From positions 74,470,062 through 74,534,061 of the forward strand of contig JAPWDM010000001.1 in the NCBI GenBank assembly GCA_035578155.1: a stretch of DNA of 64,000 bases, in the 5' to 3' direction. Shown one piece after another: positions 34,198 through 46,205 of the stretch. The position numbers were made by a program, and so were the translations under genes. The notes under the pieces were generated by a model. It made no database searches, was not told where the DNA came from, and saw only the letters and a program-made list of their open reading frames with translations. The first letter of the stretch is position 1; each line of letters opens with the position of its first letter. The DNA comes from Brachynemurus nebulosus. Lineage: Eukaryota; Arthropoda; Insecta; Neuroptera; Myrmeleontidae.

Positions 34198-34562
34198 TGG
34201 CTGCCTATAGACTGACCGAGGATATTAACTTAATTACTATTATGTGAATGTTACTAGATGAGAATGTGTTACAGCCGAGTTTGCTTTGTATTGCTTTTTC
34301 TACAAAACAATACGTTTATAAATTATAAATAAATAAGTACAACTTTTTTTGATAAATAGTATAATAACATTAATAATAGATTGTATAAATGGCCGAATCT
34401 TGTACACGCTAAAGGATCTAGCAGGTTAAGATAAGGTTTGCAGCCCCAGAGAGGCCTATTAAAAATAAGTTATGTTTCGATATCGGTGAGTAATAAATAT
34501 ACCATTGGCACTTATTTTAGCCTCTGATCTCTCTACGTTCTTGAGATAATTGATCATATATA

Positions 34563-35189
34563 TGCTAGAGCGGGTATTTTTGGAATTTTTTTTATTCCGA
34601 AACTATTACATCCAGACTGATAAAACCAAGACTGTTCATTAGGTAGTACGTTGTGCTATATTCTGTATTTTTTGCAGAATTTGCTAACAATTTCTACCAC
34701 CTAATCTATATATCAATCTATATATCAATCGTGCATATGGTATTGTATATATACCCCCTTACCTCATACACTCGTCACTCATAAGATCGTTTCGTTTTAG
34801 ATGGAAATCAACTGTAACTACTGCTTGATTATATATTTATAAGCAAGTTTATATGAAACAGAGATATGAAGTGGTGAGTAGAGCAGTCATAAGGATATAT
34901 TTTTTTTTCGAAGTGTTGCATCCATCTGATCTGAATGCACTTTTTAGTGATAATAGTAGACATACTAAGCTACATTATATAATTTTTCTGTGATTCTACC
35001 TCTCCGAGAACTATGGAAAAAATAGGAATTTTTTATTTTTAATTTTTTTAGGTGGTAGAAATTGTTAGAAAATTCTGTAAAAAATACAGAATATAGCACA
35101 ACGTACTACCTAATAAACAGTCTTGGTTTTATCAGTCTGGATGTAATAGTTTCGGAACCAAAAAATTTCAAAAGATACCCGCTCTAGCA
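34563..35189. repeat. MITE with about 140-bp TIRs in the left arm
   Basis: TGCTAGAGCGGGTATTTTTG at the left mirrors the right end (GATACCCGCTCTAGCA), with TA on both sides. The arms share TACTACCTAA and CAGACTGATAAAACCAAGAC. The right arm of the host element lacks it, so it inserted after the TIRs existed. Confidence 0.85.
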
Positions 35190-35865
35190 TAGTAGTTGTT
35201 TTCGGGGGCTACGAAGCCTACCTTCCCACCGGCCGACCTTCCCGAACCCAGTGGCCTCGGGAGGAGGTAGGTCGATTGGGGCGGCTCTAGAAGCCTCCGG
35301 CGGTGGGTGGAGCAAAATTTGGTCTCAAACCTAACGGCATCTAGTGAAATTTTTCTAACCTAACAGAACCCAATGGAACTTGATCCAACCTAACAGAACC
35401 CAAGGAAATTTGGTCTAACCTAAGGACATCTAGTGAAATTTTTTTAACCTAACCTAACAAAATTTTTTTTTAACCTAACTTTAATTTTTTTTAAGAATTC
35501 AAAATTTCCCTAATAGATGGCGCAGCCACCTTCGAGCACTGTAAATTCACTACTAGATGTCGCTGCTTGTCTGGATACTAGCGATCCCTATGCGTAAGTT
35601 TGAAAAATTGACGCCGAAAATGCTTTTTGATAGTTAAAAGATGGCGTTGCTAGTCTGAACCACAGCGAACTCTGTACTTTGATTCAAAATTCCATTAAAG
35701 ATGGCGTTGCTAGTCTGAACCTCTGGGAACTCATCATATTTGTATCTGAAAACAGGTTTGTATAGATTTTCTTCTAAATAAAACACATTTTTATATTTTA
35801 ATAACTTTATTTAAAAAAAAAGAAATATTTTACGATAAATTGATAATAAAATATTTAATATTCTG

Positions 35866-36605
35866 TGTCTTTTGGGGCGCTTTCGTCTGGTGTCTTTTGG
35901 CGTATTTTTGGTGTAATTTAGTGTATTTTTGGTGTCATTTGGTGTATTTTTGGTGTAATTTGGTGTATTTTTTGGTGTCATTTAGTGTATTTTTGGTGTC
36001 ATTTGGTGTCATTTGGCACATTTTTGGTGTAATTTGGTTTATTTTTGGTGTATTTTTTGGCGTCATTTGGTGTATTTTTTTAGTGTAATTTTGTGTATTT
36101 TCGGTGTCATTTGGTATATATTTGGTGTAATTTGGTGTATTTTTTGGTGTCATTTGGTGTATTTTTGGTGTAATTTGGTGTCATTTGGTGTATTTTTGGT
36201 GTCATTTGGTGTAATTTGGTGTATTTTTTGGTGTAATTTGGTGTAATTTGGCGTGTTTTTGGTGTATTTTTGGTGTCATTTAGTGTATTTTTCGTGTAAT
36301 TCGGTGTATTTTTTGGTGTCATTTGGTGTATATTTGGTGCCTTTTTGGTGTCTATGGAGAATTTTGGTCTCTATTTGGTGTATTTTTGGTGTAATTTGGT
36401 GTATCTATGGTATCATTTTGGTGTCATTTGGCGTATTTTTGGTGTAATTTGGTGTATTTTTGGTGTCATTTGGTGTATTTTTGGTGTAATTTGGTGTATT
36501 TTTGGTGTCATTTGGTGTTGTTTGCCGTATTTTGGCGTAATTTTGTGTATTTATACTGTCTGTTTGGTGTCATTTGGTGTATTTTTGGTGTCATTTGTAG
36601 CATTT
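35866..36605. repeat. GGTGT array with 10/11-bp (21-bp) periodicity
   Basis: Roughly 60 GGTGT words spaced mostly 10 or 11 bases apart, alternating GGTGTATTTTT and GGTGTAATTT (or GGTGTCATTT), which sum to 21 bases. Irregular 12-base steps occur. Open frames coding WCIFGVIW-like repeats on plus and NDTKNT-like repeats on minus come from this array and are probably not genes. It lies just inside the left TIR and just before gene E. Confidence 0.9.
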
Positions 36606-36618
36606 TGGTATCTCTGAT

Positions 36619-37089
36619 TTGGAGATGACCAGATCCATAGCATTAAGAGATCGTGATATTTTTTATCCTGAAAAAATAACATCAGCTATTGAATGGGGTT
36701 CGTCTGTGGAAACTTTGGATCTTCTATTCACACTAACCTTTGACGAATCTGATATTGGGGAAGACCGTCTAGATGGATCCGACACGCTGACATATTTTCT
36801 TACGTTGCGGATGTGAAAAACGATAACATATGCTCGTCTGGAACTGTTGGATCGTATATTGAAACTTGTGGAAGAGCATGGTATTCCTCGACTGTACTTC
36901 AATCCAAAGAGCATAGAAGAAGACGGTGAATTGTTAAAGTGGATCTTGCAGAACATTGAAAAAGGCACAACCAATCAATCAGCACTCCTGAGCTGGGAAA
37001 GTGGTCCGGATACGGGGACGTGGCCGTTGACGAACTTACAAGACTACTTAGATATATACAAAATTTTAAATACGAATTATAATATTTAA
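36619..37089 (+). pseudogene. gene E, small unknown protein with one in-frame TGA
   Basis: Frame from ATG at 36625 (MTRSIALRDRDIFYPEKITS; the open frame reaches 36619) to TAA at 37089, broken only by TGA at 36814-36816. The predicted protein is about 155 residues, acidic and helical, with IEEDGELLKWILQNIEKG and a final LQDYLDIYKILNTNYNI. No family recognised. It is followed by poly-T/low-complexity sequence (37095-37200) and then, convergently, by the polymerase gene. Similar small genes sit beside PolB in other insect elements, but I cannot name this one. Confidence 0.45.
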
Positions 37090-37192
37090 ATTTTTCATGT
37101 ATTTTTTTTTTCATGATGTATTTTATTTTTTTATTTTTTTTTCATCATGTATTTTTTAAATTTATTTATTTTTTTTTTAAATTTTTTTAATT

Positions 37193-40100
37193 TTATTTTT
37201 GTTGAATCTTCTCCCAATGTGTGATTAACCGCGCATCAACACGCTTGTCGACATTTTCCATCGTTTTCCCGAAAACACTTATTGTTTAACTTAAAGTAAT
37301 CTTTTTCAAAACTATTTGCCGCCTTAGAACGAAGCTCGGTATTTAAATCGATGTATTTCTTCAGCCACGGAGATTGATTAAACTGGAGCGCACGATGTAT
37401 TTTTTTCAATTTAAGTCCGTATTTTAAGCACTGTTTCAAATTCCGGTAATGGATCACATATTTCTTCTTGTCATAAACGTTGGCGAGCAATTTGCTGTTT
37501 TTGGATGTGATGTATGGCGGCTTCATCTGCTCCGGACAGAATGGTAGATCTTGATGATAGTCATGCAGTGTTTTCGGGTACTCGAGGTCGACTTCCAAAA
37601 TGTATCCAACATCAGCGTCATTCGGAACCATTGGTATATCGATGTTATCCAATTCGTGTTCTGGGACCCACCGGAAATGTCTAATCGACAAATGCTGCGA
37701 CATGGCCCATCCGTACAAGTTGATGGCGTCCAGATATTCGATGTAGGTCGACGGTTTCGTGGGGTCGTAGTCAAACATGTACTTATTGTTTGCTTCGCTA
37801 AAACGACTGCAACATTAAGTCAATCCACCACGCATACCCTTTTTAACGAAATGGATCATGTCGATATCCATTAGTAGCTCCAGTTTCACTTTCGTATATT
37901 TCAACATGGCGTCCCAGCTCAAGTCTGGTGCGGTGTAGTACTGGCACGGATCCAATTTGTACGTATTCAAACACAGGTTTCGGACATTTTCGAATACATC
38001 TGCCAGTAATAACACGTCCGTTTTCAGATATAAGTCCGAATACCCGCCCAAAGTTCGGATGTTGAATTCTTCCCATACTCGCTGTGCACGCCGGTATTCT
38101 TCATCGCTGATACTTGATAATTTCAGACTGCTATGGAATGTCGCTTTTGGTGGTAGAGCGCGTTCATTCAGTCGTTCAACACTGTTGACATATTCGTACG
38201 GCAATATTCCTTTTTGTTTGATTAAATTGAAAAGGCGGTCTTCAGGAAATGCTCGACGAACTTCGGCGAACTCCTCCGGCTTTAAATTTTCAGCAAGTTT
38301 ATCTAAACTGCTCGTCATAAATCGGAACGAATCAATAAAACGCAAATGGATTGTTTTAATTTTAAATTTGTTATCAGATGCTTCATCTTCTTCATCATTT
38401 TCGTCATCATCAATATCTTCCACTTCTTGATTGATGTCGACTGGTAGATATTTTGTGAAAGAAATGTAGCGTTCTTTGTTGTTCGGTATGACATCGATTT
38501 GCTCCTTAGAGACTCCAAATTCCCGGACGATAAAGTGCACATCATATCCAGATAAATTATGGAAAACGATCGGGATGAATTTCGATAGTCTGTAAAGCCG
38601 ATTACATTGGTTATGTGCGGCACCTTGAAGTTCACCCGTTAGATGGTCATGATCCCGCACACGATCATTTCCCAATTTATTGCCGCATATGGAATATTCT
38701 TCGATTAATCCAAATTCTAAATAGTCCAGCGCTGTTAATGGCTTACTGGAATTTCCTTTTGTAAAATTTTATGTAGTCGTTGGGCATCTTCTTCCAATTT
38801 TTCCATAAAAAACTTTCGCACAGTTCGGCCGGCGGTACGTCTCGAATTTGTTTAATGATTCATCATACGAGCACTTGATGTAATATGCGAAGCTGAATGG
38901 TTCATGGTTATGCGTGGTGTTCGTAAACGATCTGTCGGGATTCGGTGCGCATGTATCGCATGGTTTTAATATTGATTCGAAGTCCGCGTAGATCGTAAAC
39001 GGGACACGCATCTGCTTGGCATAATTTTGAAATTTCAAAATGTTGTCTTTGCCAGGACTTGGTATTACAGTGCAGACTTTGTTGCAGTCTTTTTTAGAAT
39101 GTTCAATAAGCCACTCTTCTGTCCGAAAGAATTGGAGACACCCATCACATAGCCATGCAGTTTCTTTATGTTTCGATAACTGACGTCCAACGAGCCGACT
39201 TAAGTTCTTTATCCAGCAGTAGTGACTGGTTTCGCCATTTTCAATGTATAACAGATTCACATGAGTATTCCGTTTTTCCTTGGTATAGTGCAGCGGTCCA
39301 ACAATACTCTTCCCTTCCAGTCCATAAACATTGACGCTGATGTTGTTCAAAGATTCAAACAATTTTATATCTTTGATCTTCATTGGGAACTCAATATCAT
39401 CGCAATTCAATACTGATGAGTAATGAGGATATGATGCGACTCGATTCGGGTGATTGCGATAATCGACTGGGTGTAAAGCCGATGTTATTGCCCATGCGAA
39501 GCAGGCCTGATCTTCACTTTGAATATTAATAACCGCCTGTTTTCGTTTGATCCATGCCGGAAGCTCGATATACGATGAAGCCCGAAGCGGATTGTATTTA
39601 TTTACGTTGACTTCCAAATAGCAGACTTCCAAAAGCGACCACCCGCTGTCTCGTTCCTGAAATTTTTCGCTCTTGCGCACTACAGTCGACACCATATCTT
39701 GGTAAATTTCCTCCAGATTGGTGGATTCGGAAATAGTAACATTTCTGGTGTTGAACGACTTCAAATCCAGTAGTAAATTATCTTCTTTGTCGAATTTTGC
39801 ATATAAGCCGAACAATTCGAGATTAGTTTTAAACGACGTATGCTTCGCCAGTTCCATATGCAGCAGCTGAAGAACATTTTCCTTAATTTCTTGTAAAAAT
39901 TCTTCAATGGACTGGAAATACTCGGAACTCTTCACCCGGTAGCTGATTATTCTGGTTTTGAATGCGCTGTGGAGAGTTTCCACATTAACGTTTCCAGTAC
40001 CCCAGCATAATTTATTTTTGTGGGCCGCGCTTCGTAAATGCCCATTGAATGATGAAATTGGTATATCCACGTCGCATACCTCACAACGTCTTGCTCCTCG

Positions 40101-40460
40101 ATCCGCCTTTGATTTTTTAGATGGACTGCCATTTTGTTCGTGGGCTGCGCGCTTTCTCGAAATATGACCGCTGCTAGTTGAGGGTTGTTCATGATCAGGT
40201 TCGACGCCGATTGAGGGTTGACCATGTTCATTAACCATATGCCGCTTCAGACCATTTGTAACATATTCACCGCAGTAAGCACACAATGCCGCCGTTGAAT
40301 GGAATTTTTGTCGTAAATTATCCATTCTCATAAACATGACCCCACACTGACCGCATTTAAAAGATGATTTGTTGTCGCCATGTTTCGTTTTCAAATGTCT
40401 TATCAAAGCATCCCGACGACTGAATCCTGCTAGACACATTTCGCAGTTGAACAACGCCAT
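37193..40460 (-). pseudogene. protein-primed-type DNA polymerase B with zinc fingers and EndoVII-like motif, broken and 3'-truncated
   Basis: Starts MALFNCEMCLAGFSRRD at 40460. Residues about 5-130 hold three or four C2H2 fingers (one has lost a zinc ligand). Another Cys/His finger (CDGCLQFFRTEEW) precedes exonuclease motif I (YADFES). Next comes an endonuclease-VII/HNH-like block (GNDRVRDHDHLTGE, AAHNQCN), then ExoII (FHNLSGYDVHFI), ExoIII (YLKTD) and polymerase motif A (DAINLYGWAMSQ). Breaks: two frameshifts (about 38815 and 38740) before the EndoVII block, an in-frame TAA (about 37813), and a shift near 37270 inside motif B. The reading then ends at 37193, so motif C (the second catalytic Asp pair) and the thumb are missing. 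By family it would copy DNA from a protein or hairpin primer. This copy cannot work. Confidence 0.85.
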
Positions 40461-41247
40461 TTTTTCCTAAATTTAACAAAAAAAATATTGTTTAGTTTTC
40501 GCGAAATATTTATAATTTTGCTTATTAAATTTTATTATGAACGCTAAACTTGATCAAAAATATTTTACATTTTATTTACAGAATTTTCTAACGCTTTTAG
40601 TACATTCTAAAATGAAAACAAATGAAATTTTTTCGACATTAAACAAAATTAAAAACGTGAAATTATATTTTCTGGAATTTCTAAAATAAAATTTAGTTTG
40701 AAAAATATTGACTGGTAAAAAATAACTTTTCTGTTTTAATATTTCTAAAATAGCTGTAATTGGTTTTTAAGTTGTTGCATACAAAAATTATTAAAAAAAT
40801 TTTCAAAATAAAAATTAATATTAAAAAGAATTAAATGTTTGAACTTACCCGGTTTTTTTTTTTTTCAAATATATGACAAAAACAGTCAAAAAAATACACA
40901 AGCTGATTTTTCAGTACACTGTGCTTTTAATAGCAAAAAAATAAAATTAACTATTCGATTAGCTTAAAAACGAACAATTAAACTTTAGAAATTATTACAA
41001 CAATTACTTTTAAGATGAAATTCGCAAATTCACTTTTGTAGCGTTTAAAACACTGTACTCCGAAAAAGTCGCAACAGATAATGACTATATGTGATATAGG
41101 GCTAGCGTATTTATAGTTTTTAATTGATGACGTCATACAGATGTGCAGTGAGAACAAGCTAAAACATGTTATAATTCAATATGATGCAACAATTATTAAT
41201 AAAATAGTAGGTATTTTATCCTATGGGAGCATAAAAAATTTTTTATC
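40461..41247. other. no gene; AT-rich interior of the PolB element
   Basis: Upstream of the polymerase start. AT-rich with poly-T (40853-40865). A promoter for the polymerase would lie here, but none is recognisable. Confidence 0.4.
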
Positions 41248-41948
41248 TTCTAAACCAGGGGTCGGCAACCTTTATTGGATGGTGGGCCATTCTTAAAAAA
41301 GATAATTTTTAGCGGGCCGCACAGTCAAATATTTTTCAATGAAGTATGTGGTTTTTTTAACGAATTTTCGAATCGAAAGTTCGGCTATTACAGGCACTGT
41401 CATGACGCGACTTGAGCCCGAGACTATGACAGAAATTTGTTTTGAGATCCCTAGAAACCGAAAATAATATATTTCTCGAACGAAATGTTCTAGGTTTACG
41501 AAATTTGGTGAAAATGTTTGAAGTCCGATGCCCAAAATTGATTTTTAGGCATTTTTGCTTAAAAAATTTTTGTGGAAAAAGTGAGTTTTTTGCCCAAATT
41601 TCCTCGAGTTTTTGTCATATTTCCTTACACCGTTGGAAAAAGAAGAAAATAAATGTCAAGTAGTTTCCGAGAAAAACTAATTTTTGTAAACAGAAATTTG
41701 CTATATTAAACAGGATACTGCGACAGGGATATTTTCTTTTTTTAACACAAATTAAAAATCAACATGAGGAAAAGTTTTTAGTAAAAGTTTGTCATATGTT
41801 ATAAAACATCGGAGAACAAAAAATATAAAGTATGCTCAACTCTACATAGACAGAGCAGTTATTCAAAAAGTTATATTGCTTGGCGGGCGGCATAAAAACT
41901 TGCAACGGGCCGCATGCGGCCCGCAAGTTGCCGACCCCTATTCTAAAC
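41248..41948. mobile_element. hAT-family MITE with exact 8-bp target duplication
   Basis: Element 41256-41940, with CAGGGGTCGGCAACC at the left and the reverse of GTTGCCGACCCCTA at the right. The 8-base duplication TTCTAAAC lies at 41248-41255 and 41941-41948. TIRs beginning CAGGGGTCGGCAACC with 8-bp duplications are typical of hAT elements. No transposase. Pieces of the same sequence occur at 8330-8400, 23146-23480 and about 57695-57765. Confidence 0.9.
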
Positions 41949-43519
41949 TATCACCCACTAACTTTTAAATTTTAGTAAAAATTTTTTACAGAAAAATTTG
42001 TGATATGTTGTCAACATTTTCTAGCGATAATATCAGCTAGCAATATACCCCCCCCCCTCGTGCATCAAAAATGCGTGTGATAACTTACCAAATATAAAAA
42101 AATTATTTCTTATTTTGCTCTGTTTCCACAACTCTAGCTTTCACTGAAAGAGTTTTTTCGGTGATGAATGTAAAGTGGCGAGCAAATAACAAATAGATCC
42201 TTGATAAATTTAATATAAAACGAATTATTTAAATCTGAACTTAGATTTTAAAACTAGCTATGAAATGTTCGTAAATAACAAAAATTGTGTTAGCATGTGC
42301 TAAAAACACAAAAAATGTTTTACTCAAACTTAAATTTAAGTTTTGAAAATAGTTTTTCTCTCAAATACCTACTTTATTTTTTGCTTATTCACGAGATTAA
42401 AAAAACCCTAGTTATAATTTATGACAAATGTATTATAGGTACAGTTAAAAATTTCTAGTAATTGTTAAAATTAATACCAAAAACGAATTAAATGTGTTTT
42501 TTCACCTTACCTATAATTTTCAACTAAAACAAAAACAGTCAAAAATCACACAAAACACTGAATAAAACAATTAAAAACCGCCGCACACACAAACAAATAA
42601 AACAAAACAAAAACACAAAAAAAATTGGTTCTTAATTCACTAACTCTTATACTTAAAAACAAAACAAAAAACTGTAGTTTTCAAATAACACAAAATTCAC
42701 ACAAGCAAATAAAACAAAACAAAAAACACAAAAAATTGGTTCTTAATTCACTAACTCTTATACCTACTTAAAACAAAACAAAAAACTGTAGTTTTCAAAT
42801 GACACAAAATTTTTGTTTTAAAAGTTTTCAATTGTTTTAGTGTCAGCAATACCATTGCCAGAAATAAATTTCTAATATTAACAGAATTTCAAATTGCTGA
42901 AAAAATTTTCCTATTTTTTTTACAATCAAATTTTCATTTGGTATAATGATCGGATATAAAAATTACAACAAGTCGCATATTTTGTATGTATGTATATATG
43001 AGATGCAGACGATATATACGGTAACGTCTTGGAATCGGCTTCATAAGCAGTTTGTTATATGTGATTGAAACTTTTGCGTTGTTGAAAGACATATAAATTA
43101 TACATAGTTAAGAAGTTATTATTATAAAATATAGTTTTGAAATTATTATGAAAATTTAACTTTTTCATTTTTTTTGGAAATATTACATGTATTAACATTC
43201 ATCATTGAAGATTGCTTACAAGTATTATCAATCAATATGTTATCGATTTGTACTTAGTTAAAATTTAAAGGTGAGGCATACCAAATTGATTTAGAGGTTG
43301 GACATGAATAGAAAAATCGATTTTTAAATTTTTTTATTGAACACCAAAAAAAGGTTATTTATTAATCTGGCATAATTAAAACTAGAATATAAATCAATGT
43401 TTAGAGATGGGTATTGAATAAAAAAATCGAAGTTTTGTTTTATAATTTTTATTAAATATATGTAAAAATTGGCACAATATTGAAATTTTAAAATACATAG
43501 TACAATTAAATAATATATT
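41949..43519. other. AT-rich interior with a tandem duplication and a tiny hAT scrap
   Basis: 42130-42200 plus strand reads TERVFSVMNVKW followed by RANNK and a stop, resembling the C-terminal dimerisation motif of hAT transposases (E-R-x-FS-x-MN). A duplication of about 120 bases occurs at 42590-42815 (TTGGTTCTTAATTCACTAAC in both). No intact gene. Confidence 0.45.
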
Positions 43520-43549
43520 TTGAAGCGAATAAATTACCAAATTCGCCAT

Positions 43550-43930
43550 TCAGCACCTCCCAACGATTTCGAGAAAGTCCAGCGTTTTGAATTCCAGTTT
43601 ATAAGTCAGTCCAATGGGTCCATTATTCATAATAGCCAGTTTTGGATTGCTCTGCAGCCACGCCATCATCTGATCATTCAAATTATCGAACCTCGCTGGT
43701 AACGAAATGTATCCAATTTCTAACTCCAATATTGTCTTCATTTTCGATGAATCGAATTTTGATGGCGATTGTATCATGTTTATAATTTTATAGATTTTTC
43801 CAATGTCCATATCAGAAAGTTATCCATCGTTTAACAGCGCCAAGATGGTTCAATTCGTCCATAAAATTTCCCGCCATTTTTGAATTAAGTCTCTGTTTTC
43901 AGATGAAGCACCAGCAGTAATGGATTCCAT
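43550..43930 (-). pseudogene. gene F, small unknown protein, two stops
   Basis: Minus strand. ATG at 43928-43930 (MESITAGASSENRDLIQKWR), with TGA and TAA codons within the next 45 codons in the same frame, then an open run of 86 codons from MDIGKIYKIINMIQSPSKFD to the stop at 43550. Secondary structure looks helical-plus-beta; no known motif. It lies just inside the right TIR. Orthologues, if any, should be sought next to PolB genes. Confidence 0.4.
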
Positions 43931-44216
43931 TGTTGACAATAATTAGTTTTTAACACAACAATTGAAAATTTACATCAATAAGATTTAATGTTTTTCACCA
44001 AAGTTTCGAATAAAATTGTAATTGAAGAAATTCTGTCGCGGCCTTTTTATAGCAGAAAAAATAGCCTGATGACGTCAGTTATCACACTTTATGTAGCCAT
44101 ACAGGTTAAAACCCGCTGCTTCATTTTCGCATATTAGACAGAAATCTTCGCTATTTTATATCACTATACCTTTAGTAACGTCATCTGACAATTTATGCAA
44201 GTTTAAACCTGTTTTC

Positions 44217-44911
44217 AGATAAAAATATGAATCAAGATATAGAGTCCCCGGAGGTTCAAACTAGCAACGCCATCTTTTAACTATCAAAAAGGATTTTCGG
44301 TGCCATCTCTTGACAATTTTTCAAACTTACGCACAGGGATCGTTAGTATCCGGACGAGCAGTGACGTCTGGTAGCCAATTTACAGGGCTCGAAGGTGGCT
44401 GCGCCATCTGTTAGGGAAATTTTGAATTCTTAGCTTCGGTTAGGTTAAAAAAATTTTGTTAGGTTAGGTTAGGTTAAAAAATTTTTGTTAGGTTAGGTTA
44501 GGTTAGAAAAAATTTTGTTAGGTTAGGTTAGGTTAGAAAAAAATTGTTAGGTTAGGTTAGGTTAGATCAAGTTCCATTAGGTTCTGTTAGGTTAGAAAAA
44601 TTTCACTAGATGTCGTTAAGTTTGAGACTAAATTTTGCTCCACCTACCGCCGGAGGCTTCTAGAGCCGCCCCAATCGAGCTACCTCCTCCCGACGTCACT
44701 CAAAAAGTCGGCAGGTGGGAAGGTGGGCTCCGTAGTCCCCAAAAACTACTACTTAGCATATATATGGTCAATTATCTCAAGAACGCAGAGAGATCAGAGG
44801 CTAAAATAGGTGACAATGGTATATTTATTACTCACTGATATCGCAACATAACTTATTTTTAATAGGCCTCTTTGGGGCTGCAAACCCTATCTTAACCTGC
44901 TAGCCCCTTTA
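44217..44911 (-). repeat. right TIR of the PolB element, with TTAGG blocks
   Basis: Reverse complement of the left arm. At 44445-44575 it holds four blocks of GGTTAGGTTAGGTTA (three TTAGG units each) spaced about 35 bases by A/T-rich linkers. The left arm has shorter versions (AACCTAACCTAAC near 35450). Confidence 0.85.
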
Positions 44912-45379
44912 TCCGACTCTTGGACAATGTTACCAGAGTGTAAACATCCTACTTTATTTAACCTCTTATTGCATGAATTATGAAGGAGGAGAAGAAAAAA
45001 TTTTTTTTACTGGAAATGTCCTTCATTTCTTTTATTTTAGTAGTCAAATTAAGAAAAAAAATTAAGTCTTATTGTATAGAAATTACTCGCATACGAAGCC
45101 AAATCTGGCTACTTCAAAATAAGCCTCAAAAATCGATGAAAACAAGAAAACACACACGAATGACAACTATTCCAAGTTCTTGAATATATAAAGAATGTGT
45201 TTTGAAAATTTTTGATTTTAGTACTTATCGTTTTTTTGTTTTTACTTTTCACAAATAAAATTAGCACCAATTAATTGGCGATGATAAAATTTCCCTGGTG
45301 AGCGTTTGTGGAACTAATATATGAGATATATGACATACATGACATATGCCACATATGACATATGCTTTAAATTATTTCA

Positions 45380-46205
45380 TTGCTTTATAAAAATTTTATG
45401 ATGATTTCTTTATTGGATATTTGTGAAAGAGTAAATAATACTACGAGACCTCTTCGCGAGGGTGAACAATATTTTAAAAGTGGAATGTTAATGTGTGTTG
45501 GTGTTAGAGAACGAAATTTCAGTAACATAAAATATCTGGGTTTAGCTGCACAAACTTCTGGAGTATTAAGTTATCCACATGAAGTGGAGTGTAGTGTTGA
45601 CACCTCAAAACCAGAAGGCCAACGTATTATTAATTTAAAATGTAAGTGTCCTGCTAGAAATTCTGGCCAGTGCAAACACAGCATTGCATTAATTCTATTT
45701 CTAAACAGGTTAGTAGCACTGATTTACTTAAATATGTGTTAGTTATGAAGTTAATATGTGTGTACTTTGTTTTGTTATAGAGTTGATGAAGAAGAGCTGA
45801 ATGATCTGAGTTGCACAGATTTAGAGCACCAATGGGGATCGATTAAGACACTCTTAATAAAACATATGAAGCAAAACGACTTGTCAGCTGTAGGAGTGAC
45901 AGAGGACAGGAAAGCTCGCTGGAGGCAAATACTTCTTAAATGCAGGTTATATTAAGATTTTAGAAATTAAAAGTCCTAAAGAAGGAAAGCGATTAACCTG
46001 TGATGAACTGGTCAGCATGAATGCTATTAAGTCAATAGATGCTAATAGTAACGTTAAGAAAAAACATCCCTATTATGGACAAATTCAGTCAGGAATGATG
46101 TTACTTGGTGTTGAAGAAGCTGATTTTATCATTTATTCATCAAGTGAAGATAATTATGTATGCGTTAATGTACAATTTGATGTTTTGACTTTGCTTTTAA
46201 AATGA
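45380..46205 (+). pseudogene. ISL2EU second protein: SWIM finger and YqaJ-like nuclease, internally deleted
   Basis: Exon 1 (45380-45718) carries a SWIM zinc finger, CKCPARNSGQCKH. A 62-base intron (GTTAGT ... TTGTTATAG, 45719-45780) joins exon 2 at 45781. After about 175 bases the frame breaks near 45950. It resumes with LEIKSPKEGK (PD-(D/E)xK E-x-K) and KKKHPYYGQIQSGMMLLG, ending at TAA about 46205. The middle, including the N-terminal half of the nuclease domain with its first acidic residue, is missing. YqaJ proteins are phage-type recombination exonucleases, and their role in ISL2EU mobility is not established. Confidence in the domains is good. Confidence 0.75.

Larger units (their letters stand above)
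34411..44911. mobile_element. PolB-encoding element with about 0.7-kb TIRs
   Basis: The left arm (34411-34562 and 35190-35770, split by a MITE) and right arm (44217-44911) are reverse complements: CTAGCAGGTTAAGATA near the tips, CCGGAGGCTTCTAGAGCCGC, and GATGGCGTTGCTAGT at the inner end. The interior holds a 21-bp-period array, gene E, a broken family-B DNA polymerase, a hAT MITE, and gene F. Long TIRs plus a PolB suggest a Polinton-like or PolB-virus-derived element; no integrase, protease, packaging ATPase or capsid gene was found, so the exact class is open. Confidence 0.7.

Noticed and set aside
35840..36628. Apparent hydrophobic membrane-like proteins (WCIFGVIW repeats)
   Set aside because: Produced by the GGTGT array in several overlapping frames; no unique sequence or conserved start.
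44445..44575. True telomere or interstitial telomere scar
   Set aside because: Blocks have only three TTAGG units separated by regular linkers and are inside a TIR, with partial counterparts in the other arm.
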